Shown: piece by piece, positions 37,704 through 47,876 of the stretch | Numbering within the stretch: the stretch's first letter is position 1 | Layout of the letters: each line of letters starts with the position of its first letter | Origin: Modicisalibacter tunisiensis | Lineage (GTDB): Bacteria > Pseudomonadota > Gammaproteobacteria > Pseudomonadales > Halomonadaceae | NCBI RefSeq assembly: GCF_020148005.1 | Contig: NZ_JAGXFD010000001.1 | Span: 430,549-494,548 of the forward strand | Direction: 5' to 3' | Length of the DNA: 64,000 bases | The notes under the pieces: model-generated | Told to the model about the DNA's origin: nothing | Seen by the model: the letters and a program-made list of their open reading frames with translations, nothing else | The model's database searches: none | Position numbers and translations under genes: made by a program

Positions 37704-40121
37704 TCAGAATCGGGTCGGTTGATATCCGGGAATGGACTGCACGAAGACGTTGTCGGTTCCCTGGCCGACGCCGCCCAGCCCCTTGAGCACGAACCGCAGG
37801 AACAGCCCGCTGTCCGTGTAATCGTCGGCGATGGTATTGGCAGTGTCGTTGTCCTCGATCCATTCGCGCCAGGCCACCTGGACACCGTAGCAGCAGTCGT
37901 TCCACTGCACGCCGAGCAGCTTGTCCAGCGCCCGGCGGTTGGTGTTGTCGTAGGTGTAGCGGCCGATCAGGTCGAGCTGCGAACCGGCCTTGTAGGCGAA
38001 GGACACGTCGAAGTCCTCGCGATTGTAGCCCAGCTGGTCCTCGGGGTCCCCGGAGGGATCGAAGCCCTGGAGCTCCCAGCGATAGCCCAGGTTGAGGACA
38101 TGCCCCGCCGGATGCCGGTAGCGCAGGTAGGCGGCGCTGCGTTCGGTCAGCTGGCGATGCGCATCGTAGAGCCACTCGTAGCGGGTGCTCCAGCGCTCGC
38201 TGAGCTGCCAGTCGAGGCGCGTGACCACCGGCGAGTGATCCCGCGTGGCATCGTACCAGCGGGCGGGCTGGGTCTGGCGATCCGGCAGCGCGAGATCACC
38301 CTCCATGCCGATGACCCGGTCGTCGAAGTAGGTGCTGCGGCCGACGCTCAGCGCGAACCGCTCGCGACCGCTGGCATCCTCGAGAAAGCGTGTGCTCAGC
38401 CCGTAGGAGACCTTGTTGACGTCGCCCACCCGGTCGCTGCCGACGAAGCGGTACGGCGACCACAGCCGGTCGTAGGAGAACGCCTGGGCGTCGGTGTCGA
38501 AGTCGGGAAACTCGCTCTGGTCGCGCGCCGGCACGTAAGCGTAGTAGAGGCGCGGCTCCAGCGTCTGCCGCCAGGCCTCGCCGAACAGCTGCGCATCGCG
38601 CTCGAAGGTCAGCCCCGCATCCAGCGAGGAGACCGGCACGGTGCGACTCAGCGAGGTATCACGCGTGGTGTCGAGCTCCTGGTAATCGAGCTGATAACGA
38701 GTGTCACGCAGCGTGAAGCGCGGCTCGAGAAAGCCCCAGGGGCGCTCGAAGCGCCAGCCCACCGTCGGCGCCAGGTCCAACCGGGTGCCCACGGCCGCCT
38801 CGCGGATCGGCACCTGGCGCGCATCCACGTCGCGCCAGAAATAGGTCACGTTGGACCGCCACTGGGTGTAGAAGCCGCCGGGCCGGCTCCAGCGGGCATC
38901 GGCGGTGAGGCTGGGCAGCCGGTAGAAGGGCTTGTCGCGGTCGAGCAGCGGGTAGTCGAGATACTGGTAGCCCTGCGCCCTGGCCTGCAGGTGCCAGGTG
39001 TTGCCGTTGTAGTCGAGCTGCGCCAGCCGCGGCAGGTAGTCGGTGCCCATCTCGGCGAAGCTGCGGCCGAAGTCGTCGAAGTAGCGGCCATCGCTGGCGG
39101 CGCCGTAGCGCAGCCGATACGGGGTTCGCGACGAGAAGCGCCCGGCGTGGCGATAGTCGATGTACCAGCGATCCTCCCCCTCGAAGGCGTTGGCGGGATC
39201 GTTGGGATTGGCGTGGCTGCCGCCCTGATCGTTGGCCAGGTAGGCGCCCTCGATCTGGCCGGCATCCTCGCCGAACAGGTAGCGGAACTGGCCGCCGAGC
39301 ATCATGCCGTGATTGCTGATCCAGCGCGGCGTGAGGGTGGCGTCGTAGTTGGGCGCCAGGTTCAGGTAGTAGGGCTGGGTATAGTCGAGCCCGCCCCCGG
39401 TGAAGCCGAAGGTCGGCCACAGGAAGCCGGACTGGCGGCGATCGTCGAGCGGGAAGCGGACCCACGGCCAGTAGAAGACCGGCACGTGGCCGACCTCCAG
39501 CCGGGCGTGCCTCGCCGTGCCGTAGCCCGCCTGGCGATTCAGGATCACGTCGCTGCCCACCACCCGCCACAGCCGGCTGCCGGGCTCGCAGGTGGTGAAA
39601 CTCGCCTCGCGCAGGCGATAGCGGCCATCCGCGAGGCGTGCCAGGCGCACCGCGTCGCCCCGCAGACGCTGGCCGTGGAGCACGTAGTGGGCGGTATCGA
39701 CGCTCGCGGCGTCGCTGTCCAGGGACAGCTGGCCGGCCCCGCCGCGCACCAGCACGCCCTGGTCGCGCAGGGTCAGCGGCCCTTCGGCGAAGGCGGTATC
39801 ACGCGCCGCGTTGACCCGCACCTGCGGCGCCTCGAGCTGGCTGCTGCCGCGGCGCAGCACCACCTCGCCGCGCAGGATCGTCTCCCCCGAATCGCCGTAC
39901 TCGGCCTGGTCGGACGTCGAACGCACCTCGCGGGGCGTATCCCCCGGGGGCAAGCGATAGGCCGGCATCACGTAACGACCGCGACAGACGGCACCGGCCG
40001 GAGCATCGTCGCCCCACGGCTGCCAGTCGAGCTGGGCCGCCGGCAGGGGGGGCGGCGGCGCGGCCTGGGCACCGTGGGCGACCAGGCCGGCCAGGGCAGT
40101 CCACAACAATCGCTTGCCCAT
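37704..40121 (-). CDS. lptD: LPS-assembly protein LptD
   Basis: The 805-residue outer-membrane barrel inserts lipopolysaccharide at the cell surface together with LptE. It has a signal peptide (cleavage near AQAAPP, residue 20), an N-terminal OstA/beta-jellyroll domain (about 60-200) and a large C-terminal barrel. The cysteines needed for its disulfide pattern are visible: Cys46, one in TTCEPGSRLW, and the adjacent pair in WNDCCYGV near the end. It heads the lptD-surA-pdxA-rsmA-apaG-apaH group and is divergent from amgK-murU. A TATAAT box lies 33 bp upstream. Confidence 0.97.
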   Translation of the reverse strand: MGKRLLWTALAGLVAHGAQAAPPPPLPAAQLDWQPWGDDAPAGAVCRGRYVMPAYRLPPGDTPREVRSTSDQAEYGDSGETILRGEVVLRRGSSQLEAPQVRVNAARDTAFAEGPLTLRDQGVLVRGGAGQLSLDSDAASVDTAHYVLHGQRLRGDAVRLARLADGRYRLREASFTTCEPGSRLWRVVGSDVILNRQAGYGTARHARLEVGHVPVFYWPWVRFPLDDRRQSGFLWPTFGFTGGGLDYTQPYYLNLAPNYDATLTPRWISNHGMMLGGQFRYLFGEDAGQIEGAYLANDQGGSHANPNDPANAFEGEDRWYIDYRHAGRFSSRTPYRLRYGAASDGRYFDDFGRSFAEMGTDYLPRLAQLDYNGNTWHLQARAQGYQYLDYPLLDRDKPFYRLPSLTADARWSRPGGFYTQWRSNVTYFWRDVDARQVPIREAAVGTRLDLAPTVGWRFERPWGFLEPRFTLRDTRYQLDYQELDTTRDTSLSRTVPVSSLDAGLTFERDAQLFGEAWRQTLEPRLYYAYVPARDQSEFPDFDTDAQAFSYDRLWSPYRFVGSDRVGDVNKVSYGLSTRFLEDASGRERFALSVGRSTYFDDRVIGMEGDLALPDRQTQPARWYDATRDHSPVVTRLDWQLSERWSTRYEWLYDAHRQLTERSAAYLRYRHPAGHVLNLGYRWELQGFDPSGDPEDQLGYNREDFDVSFAYKAGSQLDLIGRYTYDNTNRRALDKLLGVQWNDCCYGVQVAWREWIEDNDTANTIADDYTDSGLFLRFVLKGLGGVGQGTDNVFVQSIPGYQPTRF

Positions 40122-40153
40122 GGGTCCTCGTGTCCTTGGCGTTTGGAATCGGT

Positions 40154-40159
40154 ATTATA
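40154..40159 (-). promoter_or_regulatory. putative lptD promoter, -10 element
   Basis: A perfect TATAAT on the minus strand lies 33 bp upstream of the lptD ATG in the 135-bp gap shared with amgK. The -35 region is poor (GAGGAC-like), so an activator or an alternative sigma factor could be involved. Confidence 0.5.
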
Positions 40160-40256
40160 CAGTCCCCGTGACGCACGTCCTCCCCGAGCGCGGGGCGCGA
40201 CGTGGCAGCCCCTGAGCATGCGGCGGCGAATCCACCCCGTCAACCAAGGAGAGCGC

Positions 40257-41956
<1,700 letters not shown>

Positions 41957-41995
41957 CCTCGCCTTGACCGACTCACGACACAGGAGCCTGCCTTC

Positions 41996-42421
41996 ATGAA
42001 AGCCCACGTCAAATGGACCGATGGCCGCCAGTTCGTCGCCGAATCCGGCAGTGGCCACAGCGTGGTCATCGACGGCCCGCCCGACCACGGCGGGCGCAAC
42101 ACCGGCCCGCGCCCCATGGAGATGCTGCTGATGGGCATGGGCGCCTGCACGTCCTTCGACGTGATGGAAATCCTCGAGAAAACCCGCGCCCCGGTGAGCG
42201 ACTGCGTCGCCGCCCTCGAGGCCGAGAGGGCCGACAGCGTGCCGAGCGTGTTCACCAGGATCCACGTGCACTTCACGGTCACCGGCCGGGGCCTCAAGGA
42301 CAAGCAGGTCAAGCGCGCCGTGGAGCTGTCCGCCGACAAGTACTGCAGCGCCTCGATCATGCTCGCCCAGGGCGGCGTCGAGATCACCCATTCCTACGAG
42401 ATCGTCGAGGAAGACGCCTGA
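41996..42421 (+). CDS. OsmC family protein
   Basis: The 141-residue OsmC/YhfA-type protein has the peroxidatic-type cysteine positions in MGACTSFDVME (near residue 49) and DKYCSASIML (near 115). Members reduce organic hydroperoxides or handle reactive thiols, but the YhfA branch is not well defined. AGGAG lies ten bases before the ATG. It starts 39 bp after murU and may be in the same transcript. It converges on coq7. Confidence 0.9.
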   Translation: MKAHVKWTDGRQFVAESGSGHSVVIDGPPDHGGRNTGPRPMEMLLMGMGACTSFDVMEILEKTRAPVSDCVAALEAERADSVPSVFTRIHVHFTVTGRGLKDKQVKRAVELSADKYCSASIMLAQGGVEITHSYEIVEEDA

Positions 42422-42459
42422 CCCCGGCGCCTCGCCGCATCCGCGTCGCCGCGAGCCAG

Positions 42460-42490
42460 CCAGCGCCCGCCCCATCCGGGCGGGGGCTGG
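42460..42490. terminator. GC-rich hairpin between osmC-like gene and coq7
   Basis: The 13-bp inverted repeat (12 of 13 paired) has a 4-base loop and lies between two convergent genes. There is no T-run, so termination efficiency is uncertain. Confidence 0.55.
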
Positions 42491-42494
42491 CGTA

Positions 42495-43136
42495 TCACAG
42501 CCGGTAGACGCTCTTGGTCATCACCCTGGACATCAGCGCCATGCCGAACTTCACCGGCGCCGGGAAGGGCGTGCCGCCGGCCTCCAGCGCCCAGCGGGCA
42601 TGGTGGGCCTCGTCCTCGCGCATCTGCTCGAGCACCGCCCGGGAACGGTTGTCGCCCCGAGGCAGCTTGCCCAGATGCGCCTCGAGGTGCTTGCCGACCT
42701 GCTCCTCGGTGGCGTTGACGAAGCCGAGGCTGACATGATCGCCGACCGCCCCGGCCACCGCCCCCATGCCGAAGGAAGCCGCATAGAACAGCGGATTGAG
42801 GTAGCTGGTTCGGCTGTCGAGCTCCACCAGGCGGGCATCGCACCAGGCCAGGTGGTCGATCTCCTCCTGGGCGGCCTGCTCCATCTGCGCCCGGGTATCG
42901 GCCAGCCGGGCGGTCATGCCCTGGCCCTGATAGAGCGCCTGGGCGCACACCTCGCCGGTGTGATTGATGCGCATCAGCCCGGCGGCGTGATGGCGCGCCG
43001 CGTCGTCGAGGGGCTCGTCGCGAATGTCGTCGGCCGGCGAGGGACGCGAGGGCTGGGCCGCGTGGGGGACCAGGGTCCGCAGCACGGTATCGAATTGGTG
43101 GATCAGCTGGTCGGTTCGCGTCAACTTGCGAAGCAT
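42495..43136 (-). CDS. coq7: ubiquinone hydroxylase Coq7 (2-polyprenyl-3-methyl-6-methoxy-1,4-benzoquinone monooxygenase)
   Basis: The 213-residue carboxylate-bridged di-iron enzyme performs the last ring hydroxylation of ubiquinone synthesis. Both ligand sets are present: Glu in [10 protein letters not shown], ExxH in QEEIDHLAW, Glu in [10 protein letters not shown] and ExxH in [11 protein letters not shown]. It replaces the flavin enzyme UbiF of E. coli, as in pseudomonads and halomonads. It is a peripheral membrane protein without a clear transmembrane helix except the hydrophobic [15 protein letters not shown]. Confidence 0.95.
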   Translation of the reverse strand: MLRKLTRTDQLIHQFDTVLRTLVPHAAQPSRPSPADDIRDEPLDDAARHHAAGLMRINHTGEVCAQALYQGQGMTARLADTRAQMEQAAQEEIDHLAWCDARLVELDSRTSYLNPLFYAASFGMGAVAGAVGDHVSLGFVNATEEQVGKHLEAHLGKLPRGDNRSRAVLEQMREDEAHHARWALEAGGTPFPAPVKFGMALMSRVMTKSVYRL

Positions 43137-43189
43137 GCGGCAATTCCTGTGATCGTCAGCGAGTCACGGCGGGAAGGCCGGGCACGGCA

Positions 43190-43221
43190 CCCCTCGGGCG
43201 GCAAGACGGCCGCCCGAGGGG
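43190..43221. terminator. strong hairpin between the HIT gene and coq7
   Basis: The perfect 13-bp stem CCCCTCGGGCGGC/GCCGCCCGAGGGG has a 6-base loop, downstream of the HIT gene on the minus strand. The T-run is missing. Confidence 0.6.
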
Positions 43222-43257
43222 CATCGCGCACCGGCGAGAGGGCGGTCATCGGGCCGG

Positions 43258-43599
43258 CTAGCCGGCCGGCCAGGTGAAGCGGCGCCCGCCCATCAGGTGC
43301 ATGTGGATATGATAGACCGTCTGCCCTCCCTGTTCATTGCAGTTCATCACCACCCGGTAGCCGTCGTCGGCGAAGCCGAACTTGCGGGCCAGCTGGGCGG
43401 CGGTGTACTGCAGCCGACCGACCAGCGCCAGGTCATCGGCGTCGATGTCGTTGAGGGTGGCGATGTGCTTCTTGGGCACGATCAGCACATGCGTCGGGGC
43501 CTGGGGCTTGATGTCGCGGAAGGCCAGCACATGCTCGTCCTCGTGGACGACGTCGGGCTCGATCTCGCGGTTGACCATCTTGCAGAACAAACAGTCCAT
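43258..43599 (-). CDS. HIT family nucleotide-binding protein (HinT-like)
   Basis: The 113-residue protein has the histidine-triad motif His97-x-His99-x-His101 (YHIHMHLMGG) and the N-terminal CxFC pair (DCLFCKMV) typical of the HinT branch. It hydrolyses AMP-linked substrates such as aminoacyl-adenylates or adenosine phosphoramidates. It sits between coq7 and prkB on the same strand; no pathway link is evident. Confidence 0.93.
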   Translation of the reverse strand: MDCLFCKMVNREIEPDVVHEDEHVLAFRDIKPQAPTHVLIVPKKHIATLNDIDADDLALVGRLQYTAAQLARKFGFADDGYRVVMNCNEQGGQTVYHIHMHLMGGRRFTWPAG

Positions 43600-43633
43600 G
43601 CGTCACCTCGTGTAGCGAATTGCGATGCGGCCG

Positions 43634-44506
43634 TCAGCGAAAGCGGCGCTGCGCCAGCAGGTGGCGCACCAGCGGCGCCAGTATCAGTTCCATCGCCAGC
43701 GACAGCCGCGCACCGGGCACCACCAGGGTGTGCGGACGGCTCATGAAGGCATCCTGAATCATCGTCAGCAGGTAGGGAAAGTCCACCGTCGAGGGATCGC
43801 GGAAGCGGATCACCACGAACGACTCGGCATCGGTGGGGATATCCTGGATCTCGAAGGGGTTGGAGGTGTCCACGGTGGGCACCCGCTGGAAGTTGATATG
43901 GGTCCGCGAGAACTGCGGCTGGATGTAGCGCACGTAGTCGTGCATCCGCCCGAGGATGGTGTCGATCACCGCTTCCTGGGAGTAGCCGCGCAGCTTGGTG
44001 TCGCGATCGATCTTCTGGATCCATTCCAGGTTCATGGTCGGCGCCACGCCGATCAGCAGGTCGACGTGGCGGGCGATGTCGTGATCGGCGGTGACCAGAC
44101 CGCCGTGCAGCCCCTCGTAGAACAGCAGGTCGGTGCCCATCGGCAGCGCCTGCCACTCGGTGAAGGTGCCGACCCGGTAGCCGGCCTCGATCATCCGCTT
44201 GTCCTCGGCGTGGATGTAGTGCCGGGAGGTGCCGGTGCCGTGCTCGCCGTACTCCTGGAACAGCGTCTCGAGATCGTCGAGCAGGTTGGCCTCGACCGCG
44301 AAGTGGGACAGCTCGTCGGTGCGCTCGGGCTCCTCGCGGAAGATCCGGGTCAGCTCGTCCTTGGTGTAGCGATGGAAGGCATCGCCGTCGACCAGGGCGG
44401 CGTGCACGTCCTCGCGCTGGAACATGCGCTCGAAGGTACGCCGCACGGTGGTGGTGCCGGCCCCGGAGGAGCCGGTCACGGCGACGATCGGGTATTCCCT
44501 GGACAT
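43634..44506 (-). CDS. prkB: phosphoribulokinase/uridine kinase family protein (PrkB-like)
   Basis: The 290-residue P-loop kinase (GSSGAGTTTV, residues 12-21) has the class I phosphoribulokinase layout, including DGDAFHRYTKDE and LLFYEGLHGGLV. It is the size of E. coli PrkB, a protein of unsettled function. No RuBisCO or other Calvin-cycle gene is in the window, so carbon fixation should not be assumed. It is followed closely by the HIT gene and preceded by a thioesterase gene one base away, suggesting one operon with purD. Confidence 0.88.
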   Translation of the reverse strand: MSREYPIVAVTGSSGAGTTTVRRTFERMFQREDVHAALVDGDAFHRYTKDELTRIFREEPERTDELSHFAVEANLLDDLETLFQEYGEHGTGTSRHYIHAEDKRMIEAGYRVGTFTEWQALPMGTDLLFYEGLHGGLVTADHDIARHVDLLIGVAPTMNLEWIQKIDRDTKLRGYSQEAVIDTILGRMHDYVRYIQPQFSRTHINFQRVPTVDTSNPFEIQDIPTDAESFVVIRFRDPSTVDFPYLLTMIQDAFMSRPHTLVVPGARLSLAMELILAPLVRHLLAQRRFR

Positions 44507-44507
44507 C

Positions 44508-44951
44508 TCAGTCGCTCCCCGGCGCTCGGCTACGCTGCACCGCCTGTACCAGCACCGGGGGCACGGCGATCGGCCGGTGGGTGTCAGGGTCCAGCCACAG
44601 CAGGGTGACGCAGGCCACGGCCACGGTCCGCGCGTCCGCCTCGCGCACCAGCCGCTGGTAGACCGGCATGCCCTTGCCCGTCGGCGTCGGCATGGCCGTT
44701 TCGGCGACCAGCACGTCGCCCCAGTGCGCCTCGGCGCGGTACTGCACCGTCAGTTCGGCCACCACGCTGGGCGAGCCCGCGACATCGGACTCGCTGAACC
44801 CCAGGGCCGCGATGGCCCGGGCGCGCGCCTCGTGGAGCAGCGTGACCAGGGCATCGTGCCCCAGATGCCGGCCGTAGTTGATGTCGCCGAGACGCACCGT
44901 GAGGGGCTGGCGATGGATGCACTCCGCCTCGGGAAACGCGAGTCGCTGCAT
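44508..44951 (-). CDS. hotdog-fold acyl-CoA thioesterase
   Basis: The 147-residue protein of the 4HBT type has the catalytic region LGDINYGRHLGHDALVTLLHEAR near residues 21-43, where Asp and His/Glu activate water. It releases a free acid from an acyl-CoA; chain length is unknown. It lies between purD and prkB, separated from prkB by one base. Confidence 0.87.
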   Translation of the reverse strand: MQRLAFPEAECIHRQPLTVRLGDINYGRHLGHDALVTLLHEARARAIAALGFSESDVAGSPSVVAELTVQYRAEAHWGDVLVAETAMPTPTGKGMPVYQRLVREADARTVAVACVTLLWLDPDTHRPIAVPPVLVQAVQRSRAPGSD

Positions 44952-44978
44952 GGCTCTGCTCCGGGCGCCGTGGCGCGT

Positions 44979-46265
44979 TCAGGCCTCGCGGGCAATGGCC
45001 CGATAGGCGATGTCACGGCGGTAGAGAACGTCGTCCCAGTGGATCGCCGCCACGCCGTCGTAGGCGCGGTCGCGGGCCCGGGAGACCCGCTCGCCCAGCG
45101 CCGTGACGCACAGCACGCGCCCGCCGCTGGTGACCACGCGCCCCCGGGCGTCCTCGGCGGTACCGGCATGGAACACCTTGCAGCCGGCGGCCTGGGCCGC
45201 GTCCAGCCCGTCGATGACATCCCCCTTGCGATAGCTGCCGGGGTAGCCGCCGGCGGCCATGACCACGCCCACCGCGGCGCGCGGATCCCACTCGCAGGTC
45301 TCGCGGTCCAGCTGCCCCTCGACGGCGGCCAGGCACAGCGTGACCAGGTCGCTCTTCAGGCGCATTAGGATCGGCTGGGTTTCCGGGTCACCGAAGCGGC
45401 AGTTGTACTCGATCACCTTCGGCGCGCCCTGGGCGTCGATCATCAGCCCGGCATACAGGAAGCCGGTGTAGGGCGTGCCCTCCTCGGCCATGCCGCGCAC
45501 CGTGGGCAGGATCACCGCGTCGAGGATGCGCTGATGAACCGCTGCGGTGACCACCGGGGCCGGCGAGTAGGCGCCCATGCCGCCGGTGTTGGGGCCGGTG
45601 TCGCCGTCGCCGACGCGCTTGTGGTCCTGGCTGGTGGCCATCGGCAGCACGTGCTCGCCATCGACCATGACGATGAAGCTGGCTTCCTCGCCCTCGAGAT
45701 ACTCCTCGATCACCACCCGGGCCCCGGCGTCGCCGAAGGCGTTGGCCTCGAGCATGTCGCGGATGGCCGCCTCGGCCTCGATCTCGGTCATGGCGACGAT
45801 CACCCCCTTGCCCGCCGCCAGGCCGTCGGCCTTGATGACGATCGGCGCGCCCTGCTCGGCGAGATAGGCCAGCGCGGCGCCGACCTCGCTGAAGGTGGCG
45901 TAGGCCGCGGTGGGAATGCGATGGCGGGCCAGGAAGTCCTTGGAGAAGGCCTTGGAGCCCTCGAGCCGGGCGGCGTCCCGGGTCGGGCCGAAGGCCTTGA
46001 GCCCGGCCTCGCGGAAGCGGTCGACCACCCCGGCCACCAGCGGCGCCTCGGGGCCGACGATGGTCAGGCCCACGGCCTGCTCGCGGGCGAAGGTCACCAG
46101 GCCCTCCAGGTCATCGGCGGCGATGTCGACGTTGGTCAGCTTGGACTCGCGCGCCGTGCCGGCATTGCCCGGGGCCACGTAGACGGTCTCCACATAGGGC
46201 GACTGCGCCGCCTTCCAGGCCAGGGCGTGTTCGCGGCCACCGCCGCCGATGATCAGAACCTTCAT
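44979..46265 (-). CDS. purD: phosphoribosylamine-glycine ligase
   Basis: The 428-residue ATP-grasp enzyme makes glycinamide ribonucleotide in the second step of purine synthesis. The N-terminal VLIIGGGGREHALAWK, the ATP-grasp loop VIKADGLAAGKGV near 143, and NCRFGDPETQ near 288 are all present. The ATG at 46265 has AAGG seven bases upstream; a TTG two codons earlier is less likely. No purH lies upstream; phaR precedes it instead. Confidence 0.97.
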   Translation of the reverse strand: MKVLIIGGGGREHALAWKAAQSPYVETVYVAPGNAGTARESKLTNVDIAADDLEGLVTFAREQAVGLTIVGPEAPLVAGVVDRFREAGLKAFGPTRDAARLEGSKAFSKDFLARHRIPTAAYATFSEVGAALAYLAEQGAPIVIKADGLAAGKGVIVAMTEIEAEAAIRDMLEANAFGDAGARVVIEEYLEGEEASFIVMVDGEHVLPMATSQDHKRVGDGDTGPNTGGMGAYSPAPVVTAAVHQRILDAVILPTVRGMAEEGTPYTGFLYAGLMIDAQGAPKVIEYNCRFGDPETQPILMRLKSDLVTLCLAAVEGQLDRETCEWDPRAAVGVVMAAGGYPGSYRKGDVIDGLDAAQAAGCKVFHAGTAEDARGRVVTSGGRVLCVTALGERVSRARDRAYDGVAAIHWDDVLYRRDIAYRAIAREA

Positions 46266-46360
46266 GGACAAACCTTGCTCGAAAGTGGGAATCGACTGGC
46301 CGGCATTATGTCAGAAAGCGGGCGCCGCCGCTGCATGGCGCCTCGCCCCGGGCCGGCCGG

Positions 46361-46813
46361 TCAGCGCGACTCGTCGTCCTCGTCGTTGCCGCGGGGCGTC
46401 ATGGTCTTCTGCCAGAAGCGCATGTTCTCCTCGGCCATCTCGCGCATCATCTCCATCGGCGAATGGCGCATCGCCTGCTGCCACTGGTCCTGGAAGCGCT
46501 TCTGCTGTTCCAGCATCAGGTGGGTGCCCTGTTCCAGATAGCGCGCCAGCGGCAGCGGCTGGGCCATGTCGTAGACGCGGATGAACTGGGCCAGCAGGTC
46601 GTTGGAAAAGACCTCGGCCCCCCCATCGGCCTGTTCCTGCTCGATGATGATCGACAGCAGGATGGTGCGCGTCAGGTCCTCCCCGCTCTTGGCATCCTCG
46701 ACCCGGAACGGCTCGTCCTCGAGCACCAGGCGCCGCAGATCCTCGAGCGTGACGTAGCGACTCTGCTGGGTGTCGTAGAGTCGACGGTTGGCATACTTGC
46801 GTATCACTCGCAC
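46361..46813 (-). CDS. phaR: polyhydroxyalkanoate synthesis repressor PhaR
   Basis: The 150-residue regulator has the family's N-terminal DNA-binding domain (VIRKYANRRLYDT near residues 3-15, YVTLEDLRRLV) and a C-terminal part that senses PHA or granule surface. A Met/Gln-rich helix (MEMMREMAEENMRFWQ) lies near the end. It represses phasin and PHA genes until polymer accumulates, so this organism probably stores polyhydroxyalkanoates. A GTG start at 46813 is preferred, with GAGAGGGA seven bases upstream; the ATG at 46855 is possible. It is divergent from rsmE. Confidence 0.92.
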   Translation of the reverse strand: MRVIRKYANRRLYDTQQSRYVTLEDLRRLVLEDEPFRVEDAKSGEDLTRTILLSIIIEQEQADGGAEVFSNDLLAQFIRVYDMAQPLPLARYLEQGTHLMLEQQKRFQDQWQQAMRHSPMEMMREMAEENMRFWQKTMTPRGNDEDDESR

Positions 46814-46931
46814 GGCGCTGTCCCTCTCGGTTGTCGGTATTCCTGCATTGTGCATTGCCCCCCGGGGGTTGCAAACCACTGTCAGCGCCCCGCGGGTCCG
46901 CTATCATGGCGGCCTGCAGCCTGGAGAGCCC

Positions 46932-47645
46932 ATGAACCTGATCCTGCTCGAACCCGGCGACTGCGGTCCCGACGGCCGCGTCCGCCTCACCGACCCGCGC
47001 CGCCTGCGTCACCTGCACGAGGTCCACCGCGCCGAGGCGGGCGACACCCTGACCGTGGGCGTGCGCGACGGCCGGCGCGGGCGCGCCCGGCTCGAGCGCT
47101 TCGAGCGCGAGGCGGCCTGCTTCACGCTGCTCGACCTCGACCAGCCGCCCCCGGCGCCGCTGCCGGTGCACCTGGTGCTGGCGCTGCCCCGGCCGCGCAT
47201 GCTGGCGCGGACCCTGGAGCATGTCACCGCCCTGGGCGTCAAGCAACTCACGCTGCTGCACACCCGCCGGGTCGAGAAGAGCTACTGGCAGTCGCCGGAA
47301 CTCGACCCCGCCCGCATCCACGATCACCTGGTGCTGGGCCTCGAGCAGGCCGGCGACACCATGCTGCCGACGGTGACGGTCGAACGCCGCTTCAGGCCCT
47401 TCGTCGAGGACCGGCTGCCGGCGCTGCTCGCCGGGCGCCGCGGCCTGCTCGCTCACCCCGGCATGCCCGATCCCTGCCCGCGCGGCCTCAGCGAGCCCTG
47501 CACGCTGCTGGTCGGCCCCGAGGGCGGCTTCATCCCCTACGAGGTGGAGCGCCTGCGCGAGGCCGGCTGCGAGGGCATTCACCTCGGCGAGCGCATCCTG
47601 CGCGTGGAAACCGCCGTCACCGCGCTGCTGGCCCGCCTGTTCTAA
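46932..47645 (+). CDS. rsmE: 16S rRNA (uracil1498-N3)-methyltransferase
   Basis: The 237-residue SPOUT-class enzyme methylates U1498 in the decoding region of 16S rRNA. The N-terminal PUA-like domain includes RRLRHLHEVHRAEAGD, and the C-terminal knot has LLVGPEGGFIPYEVE and LGERILRVETAV. GGAG lies five bases before the ATG. It diverges from phaR. It is followed by a 231-bp gap leading to a chemoreceptor gene. Confidence 0.95.
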   Translation: MNLILLEPGDCGPDGRVRLTDPRRLRHLHEVHRAEAGDTLTVGVRDGRRGRARLERFEREAACFTLLDLDQPPPAPLPVHLVLALPRPRMLARTLEHVTALGVKQLTLLHTRRVEKSYWQSPELDPARIHDHLVLGLEQAGDTMLPTVTVERRFRPFVEDRLPALLAGRRGLLAHPGMPDPCPRGLSEPCTLLVGPEGGFIPYEVERLREAGCEGIHLGERILRVETAVTALLARLF

Positions 47646-47759
47646 CGCCCTTCCGCCAGCCGCCGCTTTTTCTGACGCCTGCTCTGTCACCGTCATCCGC
47701 ACGCCCCCGGCGCCGGACGACGGTGCGCACCGTTGAATCCCCATTTTGCTTTCCACAAG

Positions 47760-47788
47760 TTGGACAACGTATAGTTTTTGTATAACTA
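47760..47788 (+). promoter_or_regulatory. putative promoter of the chemoreceptor gene
   Basis: TTGGAC is followed 17 bp later by TAACTA (or 15 bp later by TATAAC) inside an AT-rich pocket unusual for this GC-rich DNA, about 90 bp upstream of the start. The pocket also contains the inverted repeat ATAGTT/AACTAT (47771-47789), a possible regulator site. Confidence 0.45.
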
Positions 47789-47876
47789 TTATCGGCGACG
47801 CCGGTCACCGACGCGACATCGCCCGGTCCCCTTCCCTATCCCACGGGGCCGTCACCGCCAGCACACGGAGTCCCGC

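Noticed and set aside
43634..44506. Calvin-cycle carbon fixation
   Set aside because: A PrkB-type kinase alone does not indicate CO2 fixation; no RuBisCO gene lies in the window.
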